Assembly: GCF_032854445.1 (NCBI RefSeq)
Contig: NC_088295.1
Location: 39,731,385-39,795,384 of the forward strand
Direction: 5' to 3'
DNA: 64,000 nucleotides
Source of the DNA: Liolophura sinensis
Taxonomy: Eukaryota > Mollusca > Polyplacophora > Chitonida > Chitonidae
The notes below the pieces were generated by a model, which searched no databases, had not been told where the DNA came from, and saw only the letters and a list, made by a program, of their open reading frames with translations. Shown piece after piece: positions 10,219 through 20,961 of the stretch. Each line of letters opens with the position of its first letter. The first letter of the stretch is position 1. The position numbers and the translations under genes are program-made.

Positions 10219-12802
10219 AAAGTTTTTTGTTCTTCGTGTAACAACGTTAACCTTTAAGGATTTGGGGAGGTGTGGGGGGAGGCATGCAAGTGTGGCATCC
10301 AGGGTATCTAATTATGTCACAATAGTGTTCATGGAGCCAACCTAAGACAGGAGTCCTACGTGAACGCAACTCGGCCGCTGTCTGTGATAAATGGGTTTTG
10401 CTGGCTTGGACGGTATAGGTCCAGCATTGGTCAATTTGGCAGAACAGCATTTTGTCATTTAATTCACCAATCAGACCAACGTCCAAACACTCCTGTCAGA
10501 GAAACGTGCCTTTACGCGGAGGGTTTTGTTGGAATAACTGGTGGTTATCAGGTCGAGATCATACCATTACCTCTCACATGTAATTGAAGATGTACGCAGC
10601 TTCATGGTGCGATTAAGGCACATGATTGCACCGTATGACTGAGGCTGTTTTATTGGTGCTTGGCTAGAGAATAGAACAGTTCTCTCTATGTGTATTCTTG
10701 CGGTGTCCACTTTAAGGCAAGCATAGATTGGATTTGCGTGGGAGATATGTAGTTAGCGTCAATCCCAGACTCATCGCCAACATATCTCCGCGTGCATTGT
10801 CAAGACCAGTACCAAGACTCTGCGGGGGTAAATGTTGTGGCCACAGTCAGGGATTACTTACACTGTGAATTTTCTGATGTAACATTGCGAACGACAAATG
10901 CCTTCCTTCTGGTTACCAGTGACTGCAACCGGAAGACCGCCCAACCAAAGAAATAAGGAAGGATTATTTGACATTTGTGGTCCGTTCCATGCTATAAATT
11001 ATATGTGCGGATGGCCTGTGCGTCGTTTTTGGTGCATAAACTGTCCAGATAACATTGCTCATGACCTTGCAAATAAACAGTTGGATTTTGTCGGTGCACT
11101 GTATGAGGGCAAATTGTTTGTCTAACTTTACAACTTACAGAAATTAAGTTGATGTTTTACCTCGTCATACCAACAACAAAGGGTAATTTCAAATCTAATA
11201 CTGTCAGCTACCTCCACCATTAGTGCTGGTGGCCAGGTTGTCTTAGTCATTGAAATAAACGTGTGTTCACACATTCCCTCATACATACTAACAGCTCATA
11301 CAATATACGCATCATATGCTTTTGTTCATCTTCTACGGTTCAACTCATTCTTCACACGTTTTAAAATTATAGTCAGTGATGGTTATGGACATGAAGTATT
11401 TCATAGGTTTAGGGAGTGTACAAAAATCGATCAGATTTGTACAGATCATACAGTAAAAAAAACCCGGATGCTGTGGACATAATCGGAATTCTAAGGAAAC
11501 CAGTGAAATGAAAAGTGAAACATATATGGCTCTCCTCTAGTGTTTGTCCCTGGACCATCTTTCTATAAATAACTCCACGTGTGAATGTGATCAGGAGGTG
11601 TCAGCTTGTCGGAATATAATCAGTATTCATTCTAGTTTACACAGTCAATAAATGTCCAATTGAATGTGTTGCCATTTAACCCAGATTAGAACAGGTTTCG
11701 TCGTACGATAAAAGCCACGCACAAGTGTCAAATACAGGTGTGGATACTTACCACGTTTTTGCCTGAAGTCGTAGTTTACAATGTCTAGTTTACGGCCTAA
11801 TAAGTTCAAATTCTGACCGATTTGCCTTGGCATAGCCCTTATCATGGGCCCAAAATTTGGAATCCCATGATTCACAAATAAGCTTGAAGCTGAATTTCAA
11901 ATTCTGACTTTAACCAAACTTGACTTTTTATTTAATCGATCTCTGGAGATTGGCACGATCATTTAGTAACTCAATTCAGGCTATATTATCTAAATGACGC
12001 CCTTTCCTACTTGAAAGCGAATTATGAATCTATATTATAACAAGAATGTATTACATAACCTACACAAAGTCCTTTATTTCAAAAATGTAGCTGCCGCTGG
12101 GTCGGTAAGCAAGCACTATAGCATCAGTCTGATGCTCAGCATTACGGTATACTTAAGCCAGTATTACGATATACTTAGTCAGTATTGTTTGTGTTACCAT
12201 TTCCTACCAATTTCCGCGGCACAGTTGTTACCAGGTGTATAATGTATATCATTGCTTTCGAAAGGCTTGTTCACACATATTGCCAAGTTGCTCTGTCTTT
12301 TCGTACTGTTACCTTAGTAATAGTAGGTAAAGCATTCCTCACAAAATAAAATCATTTTGACCAAATAATTCTTCAGGAGGAGACAGCTTGTATTTACCAA
12401 TATACTGGACCCAACATTGTGCAATCACAACTGAAAAGACAATACAGCAAACAAACACGCACGTGCCGGTGGTAAATAAATAAACTATTTATTACCTGCA
12501 CAAATATAACACCGTCATTGGATTATGAAAAGTTAAGTACGACCTTAAACCTCAAACATACATTTAAAACATGAATAAAAAAATAAAGTGCGTTTGGTGT
12601 ATTTTGTTTGTTGCATGAGCAATAGTTTCAGACGATGCATTGCCGTCTCTTACACGACCTTAGTGCATGAATTTACTATGTTAATGTTAATGCTATGTTA
12701 AGATGTTATTCTATACAAATGATAACTAACATTTGTTTGCTATAATTGTGGTTAGTGACAATGATGTGCACAGCAAAGTCGGCTAAATGAGTTTGGGATA
12801 CA

Positions 12803-13176
12803 AATCTGCGAATTTTCGAGTTCGAACTCTTTTGTTGCTTAAGGTCAAAAAGTAATGCTAGCTGTGACTCATTACTTGTTACGAATGTTGAACAGCTTTT
12901 GTTGACATTAATTTACCGATTTGTTTCATTCCGTTTTCCGGAGGTAGAAATAACACCTCTTTTTCCTTCAGGAACTTGAGTTCAAAAAACGTTCCGTTCC
13001 TCGGTTTTGTCCACCATTTGTCTACTCAAAACAACTTTTTGTATAACTTTCTCTTCCCATGTTAATTATGGTATATGTAATCACACATGGTTGCTTAACA
13101 TTTTTGACCGGTCACATGGCACAATAGGACTGTTTTATCTTAGAAATAGAAGAGTTCGAACTCGAAACTCCCATAT
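12803..13176. mobile_element. Foldback/MITE-like element, copy 1
   Basis: The ends are inverted repeats around TTCGAGTTCGAACTC: the left end near 12814 and its complement near 13150. The right arm in reverse complement (…acagtcctattgtgccatgtgaccggtcaaaaatgttaagcaac) closely matches the left arm of the copy at 24266-24565. It carries no transposase. Boundaries are approximate. Confidence 0.65.
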
Positions 13177-14744
13177 TTTACCGGTACATGCGTAAATTAA
13201 ATTGATTTACATTGCTGAAAAAAACATTGCACAAATATATTGTTTATGACGCTATTGTGAACAAATTGGCGCACACGTCTGTCGGTTAGCAAAAGTTAAT
13301 GTCCTTTTGAACAGCGAAAATGGGTTAATTATGGTAAAGGAAACCCGATGACGCGCATACAGAAATTCATTCAGGTTAATTGCACTGAAGTGCATTGCAT
13401 GCAATTCTGTACGCGCATGAAAAGCTGTTTCACGACATTTGTGTTATGTGTTGATGATAAAAGAGAGTGTTATTTGTATTTACAACCTATGTTTTCGGCT
13501 GCTATATGCTTTTGTATATGTGTTTTGTCAAGCTAATTAGGTAATACAATGTTCGCTATGATATTTTAAGAGAGTAGTAAGTTATTACCGTTTGTAAAAG
13601 TCTTACCAAGGTGTATTGTTGTGTGCACGTTGTTATCTTGTTTGCTGTCTGGGGGTATTATATTATTGTTTCTTCTGTATCACACGATTGCCCGTTGCTA
13701 TGAGCCTGTGTGCATGCGTGCGATACACGGTATTTTCTAGGAGCAGCGGAACCACTTCCAGATAGTGTTGGTTGGTGGATGGGTGACAGGTGGGAGTGGG
13801 CTAAGTGTCAGTACAAAGGGTGCCTAGGAGCCCGCCTAAGAAAAATGGCTGCATTGAGCAAATAGCAGAAAACCGCCACCCAGCACTATTCTCCCCCCAC
13901 CACCCCACCCCCAACCCCACACACACACCTCCGGTTTTGTTTTGCTCTTTGTTATTGCGAAACGTTTTGTCTCTACTGCTATACTGAAAACAATGGCAAT
14001 TTTTTAAGTTAGCATAACTTATTTTACAGGAAAAAAATATACAAAATTTTCTTGTTTTTGCATAAGCGTTTTTCTTACAGTTTTTGGAAGTTGACCATGG
14101 ACCATTTACCGATATCACTGCCCATATTTTGACATATACAAGTAGTCATAATCCTGGTTTGCTGAACGCTAACAATGATCCGAAGCTGTAAATAGGCATT
14201 CCCCTTACAGTCTCGATACACGTGGGCGTAAGCATGAAAATAACATTAATAATTATAATATCATGGGTATCTGAAAGAGAACTTGTTTGGACCTAGTAAC
14301 CACGAAGGCAAAGTCGCCAAGAGTTGCTTTCATAACGTCAGTTAAGACACCGATAACATCTCCTGCAATTTATGATTTCTTTGTACGGCAGTGACCATTG
14401 TTGGAATCTTAACACAAAGTAATCTAAGTGTGCAAGACTTGCGTATGACTTCAAATCTGTACTAGGCTGCAGTTAAACGCTTATAAAACTATACAAGTCT
14501 TGAGGTCAGACGAAACTTTCATGTGAATATCTCCAGTTTTTGTTGCTGTGCCGTCTGCATAGCAGTATATTTCGTCTCCAGGACTACAACGTTAATTTAC
14601 CTTTCCTGACAATCACTACCCTGCATTGACATCACAATGCTCATATATTCATCAATGCAGTAATTTGGTGACAAAGTCTCCATTGGAACAATAAAAATTT
14701 CCATATAAAATGTGCCCATGTGTTATTCTTCAATGCTTCAATGC

Positions 14745-14750
<6 letters not shown>

Positions 14751-14836
<86 letters not shown>
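14751..14836. repeat. TA dinucleotide microsatellite
   Basis: About 86 bp of alternating A and T, interrupted once by 'gtgtgt' near the middle. It can form cruciform or hairpin structures. Apparent Tyr-Ile repeat ORFs over it are artefacts. Confidence 0.95.
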
Positions 14837-14838
<2 letters not shown>

Positions 14839-15927
14839 TAGACTAGGCGAGCGTATGGAGATGCCCGCCTCGTACACACCCGAGAAAGAGCCTCGTATTT
14901 TGAACTCTACGGTATAAAACTACAGACACTCGGAGAGAATGTATACAAACCTCCACGGCAGCCTTATGAACAAATTCCCTCGATCACTACAAAGGGACGC
15001 TACTTTGTAGATGAGAATCGTTCAGAATTTCCTGAGTATGATCACTGCCAAACTGGTCACTGGCCCAAGTTTTGCACAGAATTTCCTCCAAACATGTGTA
15101 TGACTTTCCGTAAAGTCGCTGACATAAAAGAAGGCAATACAAGTATACATGTTAAAGCTTTACCTCCTTAACTGGCGGTGGTTATAGACAGCCGTCAGCG
15201 CCTGCCACTGCGTCACTGTGTGAAAGCCATGTAAAGAAGCGTAGGCCTATGCATGCATCATTGAATTGGAATTTGCCCAAAAACCTATAAATAGGTGATC
15301 GTAATGTCTTTTGTTGATCATAGTTGAGTGAGTATAGCTTTGGCATATCTGCTTTTTATTGTAGTCCTTTTAGAGCAGCTCGTGTGATAACTAAATAACT
15401 AGGTTTACAGATATGAACACGTAACCTTCACCTGATGTACATGGCCTTGAAAGAGAAAACGATTCACATTTCTTGTTCTTGGGAGATAAAAGGTGCACGC
15501 ATCACTGGAGTTAAGCAGTGTAGAAGAGACTCAATGGAAAAATCGGGATTGCGCCTTGTTTGAAGGAAGAAAGGAAAAAAAAAATTGGAGGACGTCGATA
15601 AGACCTTTACGTTGTTGATGGCCTCATTTCCTGAACGCGCGCATGTAGCGACATCAATGGCTGTGTTAACCAAATTTTGCCCTGTAGGTTCAGTCTGTGC
15701 TTGTTAATCTTAAAGCTCCAGGTGATGGAACACGTGAAAGGATATTATTTATTTTACACGGTCCGAATCATACACCTGAATTGCTGTCCATCGAGTAATC
15801 AATAATGTTATAGATTTCGTTTGTAAGCGACCTATGTTTACCAGACGGTGTCAAATGTAATCCTCCTGAGGTTCATTTGTCACTGTTAAAATCGAAGGCT
15901 TAATTCCGAAGATATACTGGGGCTCAA

Positions 15928-16152
15928 ATGGAGAAGGCGAGAATCGTGGTTATCCTCACGCTGCTCGTCAATCTCCAACGGCACTCCACTGCATTCAAAC
16001 GACGTATTGAAGTTGCTAATGAACAGCTTCAGCAATTATACGCAAACGTGTATCATGTGACACTTCCCGTATCAAAACTCTTACAATCATCTCGAAAGGT
16101 AGAGAAAAAGGACATCTCTTTCACTGGCAATGACCACGACATATACAGTTAA
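15928..16152 (+). CDS. Unrecognised exon-like ORF with N-terminal hydrophobic segment
   Basis: The ORF encodes 74 residues. Residues 5-15 are hydrophobic (RIVVILTLLVN), possibly a signal peptide or anchor. The rest is helical and hydrophilic with an NEQLQQLY stretch. A donor-like CGAAAG|GTAGAG lies at about 16098, so it could be a first exon. A diverged, stop-containing second copy of its 3' half lies at about 16318-16430, sharing an NVYxVT motif and a later ISF, which hints at once-coding sequence. I do not recognise the family. Confidence 0.3.
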   Translation: MEKARIVVILTLLVNLQRHSTAFKRRIEVANEQLQQLYANVYHVTLPVSKLLQSSRKVEKKDISFTGNDHDIYS

Positions 16153-16317
16153 CAGCACAACTTTCAGTGGAAACATGGCTGAAATACTGCCGATATGGCG
16201 AGAAGACAATCATTCATTCATTACATGCAGGCACTCCTCTTAGAAATTTATATAGTGAATAATAAGTTGAAGCCAAATAAACGGGCTAACATCTGACGAA
16301 GAAGGAATTTTATCTGC

Positions 16318-16430
16318 AACAATGGACTGCTATATTGATGGAAACGTGTACAATGTGACCAGGACTTCATACCAAAATTTATAATCAGTCCAGACTGAAG
16401 AAAAAGAAATTTCATTTCTTTAAAGCATAT
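16318..16430 (+). pseudogene. Diverged second copy of the 15928 exon-like ORF
   Basis: The bases around 'aaacgtgtacaatgtgacc' match 'aaacgtgtatcatgtgaca' of the first copy. In the same frame both read NVYxVT and later E(E/K)K(E/D)ISF. In-frame stops follow the NL codons and the SFL codons, so this copy is broken. Confidence 0.35.
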
Positions 16431-18224
16431 TTTATATTTGTTAATAACTCCTATATATTATGCATATTTTCACTACAGCAGGCTACTTAATTTCCGAACA
16501 GACACCACTGACCTTAGGAAAACCGTAGGTTAAAGACATTTTTATGCTTCAAGAAGCTGAAAAGCGTTCTTGTACTTGGATATTTTAGGCCACACCATAT
16601 ATTCCCCATGAAGAAACACAAACCAAGCACGCATCCTTTACAGTTGAACCAGACACAGTCACATGCAGTCAGCCAACGTTTTAACTCTCCGAACCAGAAC
16701 GAGTCCGTATGAAATATTAAACTTATATCTGTTTATCAACCGAAAAAAACGTTCTACATTTCTAGTCATATGCCTTAATTCTTCCCACCTTAACACAAGC
16801 ATTAACACCCTGGTCTCTGTACAATATATAGCGCGTATAAAACACACCGCTGGTTGGGCCTAATTGTGGAAGAGAATAGGGTAGCAGCCATCCGTTTTTA
16901 ATCAAGTCTGTCGAAAGATATAGTTAATATTTTTCAGAATAAATTGACTGTATCTACGTCAAATACAGAATGAGATGCATCCGGATGTCCCCTATAAATG
17001 CATCTCAATTATGTAATCAGAATAAGACAGAAAAGAACAGCAGAATAACTGCAGGTTCCATCCATATCTATGCCAAGAAAGAGCGAGGCAATGGTTAAAA
17101 ATATATAGAACTTTTATACTATGAGTATACACATAGGCCTGCCTACTCAGTTTCTGAATTAATTTTTATTGATATCACATAACCCATAAGATTTTAATAA
17201 GACATAAAGTTCACGTAGACCGGAGATCAATGTAAGACGCCCCATTCAATTTATCTATAGCCTCTGATATTTTTTATCTTATATCCATAATACGATCTAA
17301 ACCTCGGCATGAGTAAATGTATACGTGGGTTGCATACGTGAATTGGGCCCAGGCCTACGTTTTTGAAACGTGTCGCTGAATGCAGGCCCTAACAGTCCAT
17401 CCCCTATACATAATTAACCCAGAACATAGGTCTGCAGTACAAGGTGTGAGGGTGCGTAAAGGGGGGTAGAACGGGATTGAATTCATTGGGCAAGACATGC
17501 AGCTCTCTTGGCCAAGTCATATGCATGTGATCTGTATACATAGTAAGGGGGGGCTACCACAGAAATAAGATACCAATGAATACGAATCAAGAGTTATCTC
17601 CCTTGGTCGTAGAAGCATGTACCGGCCTAAAAAGTTCGTCACATGTAGGCCTACACCTCCACCGTCCCTGTGTTATTTGCATCATTAAACACAAATGTTT
17701 ATAGACTGTGCAGGCGAAAGGGAGAACTATTCGGATGGAACCTCGTAGCTATAAAAGCATTTAGATACATGAATGCGTTTGTTTTATGCCTTGAACAAGG
17801 TGATCGGGGGACTGATATTGGCAACGGCGATTGATATCGCAATTCTGAACACGTATATATAACTCACCCAAGTCATAACAACCTCCAGGGCCCTATAATG
17901 GTATATACATACACCCATTTGTGAATGAAATATGGATGTGTATAATGTGCATGGCAAAACACGTGAACGATATAATGAAGGTGGGGCAATTTCGAACCTC
18001 TAAATTTTGCATTAACTAAGGCAGTGTCCAAACTCCAAATGAAAATTTTGAACATGTTACTTTAAAGTAACCCCCATAAGGTGAGGCAAACTGATACACC
18101 CCTTTGGGCGAAATGATGTGCTTCATATTACGCCATAGATAAACTAATGAATATTTAAGCGTTCAAAATGTTTTGTAAATATTCAAATTGTATTTACTTC
18201 AACAGCAATGCATCACCGTACAAT

Positions 18225-18321
18225 TATTTATTTATTTAGTTATTTGATTGGTGTTTTGCGCAGTACTCAAGAATATTTCACTAATACGACGGCGGTCAGC
18301 ATTATGGTGGGAGGAAACCAA
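18225..18321 (-). mobile_element. SINE family 1, 5'-truncated
   Basis: Only the 3' tail region is present (minus-strand reading ends 'attcttgagtactgcgcaaaac' plus AATA repeats). The 8-bp sequence cgtacaat flanks it at 18217-18224 and 18322-18329 as a target-site duplication, so it was truncated at insertion as in LINE-driven retroposition. Confidence 0.85.
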
Positions 18322-18426
18322 CGTACAATCAAAAGAAAAACATTTTCACCCATGACGAAAGTCAGGCCAGGCTGTACTTTGAGATGGATTGGAATCTTAC
18401 CCGGTTATATTAATCAGGCAACATTA

Positions 18427-18762
18427 TCACCAATTCCAGCATAAGCTGGGTATGCCCTGTCCAAGCAAACGGAACATTGTACCATACCATCCTGCAATCT
18501 GGCGCTCCGTGTAGGTCGGAATAGTAAATGCATTCTGCATCAGTTTCGCCAAGCACTGCAGGTTCAGTTGTCGGATCATCTTTCTTTTGATGCCCGCTTT
18601 CTTGGTTGCATTGGCGGAGGTGTGCTTATTCAAGCTTCTTTTAACAGTGTTCTTTCCTTGTGCGAAGCAGTGTTGAGTAGGTTTTCGTTTAGATTGTTCA
18701 CGTTTTGATCTCATGGTACACTTTTGGTGGCGGCGAGAAAACAAAGGCTGAAATATGCCCAA
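18427..18762 (-). CDS. Unrecognised basic ORF
   Basis: The ORF encodes 111 residues, very Lys/Arg-rich in the middle (KKAGIKRKMIRQ) with a more hydrophobic, aromatic C-terminus. It has no motif I recognise and no splice or promoter context. It may be spurious or a transposon remnant, and is listed only because it is long for this AT-rich region. Confidence 0.15.
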   Translation of the reverse strand: MGIFQPLFSRRHQKCTMRSKREQSKRKPTQHCFAQGKNTVKRSLNKHTSANATKKAGIKRKMIRQLNLQCLAKLMQNAFTIPTYTERQIAGWYGTMFRLLGQGIPSLCWNW

Positions 18763-18995
18763 AACCCTCCACCGATGCGGACGACCATCCAGAAGCTGGG
18801 GGTAAATTCAGAACCTAAAGATGGATAGGAAACTGGTGAAGGTTTAGGAGCTGTGGTTGTTATTGGAGCTGTAGATTACTCAGGAACTGAGGATGGGAAT
18901 GGTAAATGAGCCTGGGGTAGCTCGGGAGCTGATCGAGGATTTCATCTGAGGTGGGGGTAGGTATCAGGAGCTGGGAAAACATCAGGGATTATAGG

Positions 18996-19318
18996 CGGTA
19001 GAGCCAGCGTCAATCCTGGGTCGTGTCACACTAAAGACCGTAAAAGAGGAAGTTGTAACTTCCTCACTTGGCGTTCAGCGTGAAGGGAAACTGCAACGAG
19101 TGGTTGACCCGTTTCAGTCTAATGGCTCGGGTGGGTCCGCTTACTTGCCTTCGGTAAGTCGCCTCAGTGAGGCAGCACTGCATAAAAGTGCGGTGGAAGT
19201 CCGTCCTACAACAAGGACGCATATTACACGCACTTTAAGGACTCATTTTGTCGTCATATGACGTTAAAAATGGTCAAGTACGACGTTAAAGCCCAAGCAC
19301 TCACTCACTCACTCACTC
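18996..19318 (+). mobile_element. tRNA-derived SINE (family 2), nearly complete
   Basis: It carries the family hairpin GGAAGTTGTAACTTCC, then 'aatggctcgggtgggtccgctt', 'gtcgcctcagtgaggcagcact', 'ggtggaagtccgtcctacaacaagga', 'gtcgtcatatgacg' and 'aagtacgacgttaaa', ending in (CACT)n. A B-box-like GGGTCGTGTCAC lies near the left end. The A-box part is degraded. Confidence 0.85.
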
Positions 19319-20689
19319 CTAGACGCGGGGAAATCAAAGTTCCATATTTACCCCGTGGTTCCATTTTGCCCCACCTTCGCTTTTTTTTCATTTATACACC
19401 GGCAGTCAAGTCTACATATTGGTTGGAGGATATACCCAGAGTGAATGGCCATAAATTACTAGATGCCCTTCACCATACATCATGATAAAACGTCAAATGA
19501 GAAACAGCTGTTTGTAGTGTTATATGACATCAACAAAAGTCAACTATTTCAAACAGAAGCGTTACAAGAATTGTTCACTTTTTGAAAATACCATTTTTAA
19601 TTCTTTAATCCCTATAGCACAGTTAAACGTGAAAGTGCATGGTGAAGTCACTTAATTTGTGCAATGACGTTGTCGCTTTACAACGGTGGGGCAAATCAAT
19701 AATTTTATCATGGTCGGGTATATACAATAATCAACATTATAATCCATATTCAATGATCCTATACATTGATTTCAGAGATTTATCTCAGGAAATTAAAGTC
19801 AGGTTTTGCTGATAATTTTCATTATTGTCACAAGGCCCCTACTCGCCTTTATATATTTGCTCCGCCTACACGACAAACCACCAGGTATGAAGCATGAGCA
19901 GTAAATCTGTAACGCGATATGAATGATTGCATGTTCGGGTGGATTTGGTGGGTGCATGACGGGCTGATGGGGGCTCAAAAAGTTAACGATTACAAAATAA
20001 AAATAGGGCCTAGGCTATACAGGCCTAATAAGCTAGCCTAATTACAGTTAATTTGATTTAAAGGACACTTTTTTTTAGTTTCACTGATGTGAATTAAAAT
20101 GCTTAGACCTATAATGAGGTGAATGTAGGGTAGGCGTGCAAATACACCGTAGTCTTTTATGTACTACACTAATATGATCTCCATGGACCAGTCCTATTCA
20201 AATGCTGCACATTTCACCCGATGGGAATGAAAAGGAATGCCTAAATTGCAGCCGATTATATGTATGATCGACGTTTAACAGCTTCAAATGGAGCTATGGG
20301 CATTTCATTTTAAGCTGGTGGTTATATATATATATATAGGCCTGTAGGCTTACCTGATCGGCAGTTTTATGTCTGACAGTTTGGTAGCCATGTATTTGCA
20401 GAACCTACAGCAATTACATGGCTAAAAGTGAGGATGCTCCATAATATGGTGTTTACATCGATCATTGAATGCTTAGTCACTGCGCCAGGATAAACAGTTA
20501 TAGGCTCATATCTACACCTGAGGGTAGAAATTAACACATCTGGTGAGTCATAGCATTTCTTGTGATGCGTAAATCATACAGTTAATTCCTTTTAAATATT
20601 TTTCGATATATATTTTATCCATTTTCGATCAGACTGGATAATTCCAAACCCAAGATGTATCAAGGTACAGAAACATTGGTTGTTATTTG

Positions 20690-20868
20690 TACACGGCCCC
20701 CTCTCAACCAGTGACCGCTTTCGCGTTTTTCATCGATGGCGTAGGGGGCTTTGTGACCTCTGACTTAATCACGTGATCCGCAGCCATTATGTTAAAGTTG
20801 CAGAAAATGTGGTGGTACAAAAATTCAGCATCGTAGTTCGTTTTCCTGGCGTTATTTGGGTCCAAACG
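20690..20868 (+). promoter_or_regulatory. Probable promoter/5' UTR of the SAM-TCF20/RAI1-like gene
   Basis: CpG-containing sequence just upstream of the first coding ATG (20869, A at -3). It holds ATCACGTGAT at 20768-20777, a palindromic TCACGTGA E-box of the MiT/USF type. It also holds TGACCTcTGACTT at 20754-20766, a direct repeat with one spacer like an RXR-type DR1 site. The motifs are seen; factor binding is inference. Confidence 0.4.
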
Positions 20869-20961
20869 ATGCCAGGACCTGTTGAAAGATGGCTTGAGAC
20901 GTTTATGTGTAAACAATATGCTAATATTTTTGAGGCTTTCGGTTTCAAAACGCTACAGTCG
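20869..20961 (+). CDS. SAM-TCF20/RAI1-like gene, exon 1 (first half of SAM domain)
   Basis: Starts at the first in-frame ATG and ends TCG|GTGAGT in phase 0. It encodes 31 residues with PVERWLETF…YANIFEAFGF, matching SAM helices 1-2 (WL…Y…F…GF.TL). The downstream exon supplies the rest of the fold. Confidence 0.75.

Larger units (their letters stand above)
10219..20690. other. Intergenic region between the MGAT4C-like and SAM/TCF20-like genes
   Basis: No convincing intact gene is present. The first kilobase or so should hold the MGAT4C 3' UTR; AATAAA occurs at 11072 and 11254 as candidate poly(A) signals. The rest contains a foldback element (12803-13176), a TA microsatellite (14751-14836), an exon-like ORF (15928-16152) with a broken partner, two SINEs and an unrecognised minus-strand ORF at 18427-18762. 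Confidence 0.6.

Noticed and set aside
14641-14917. Tyr-Ile repeat proteins on both strands
   Set aside because: They are translations of a TA microsatellite.
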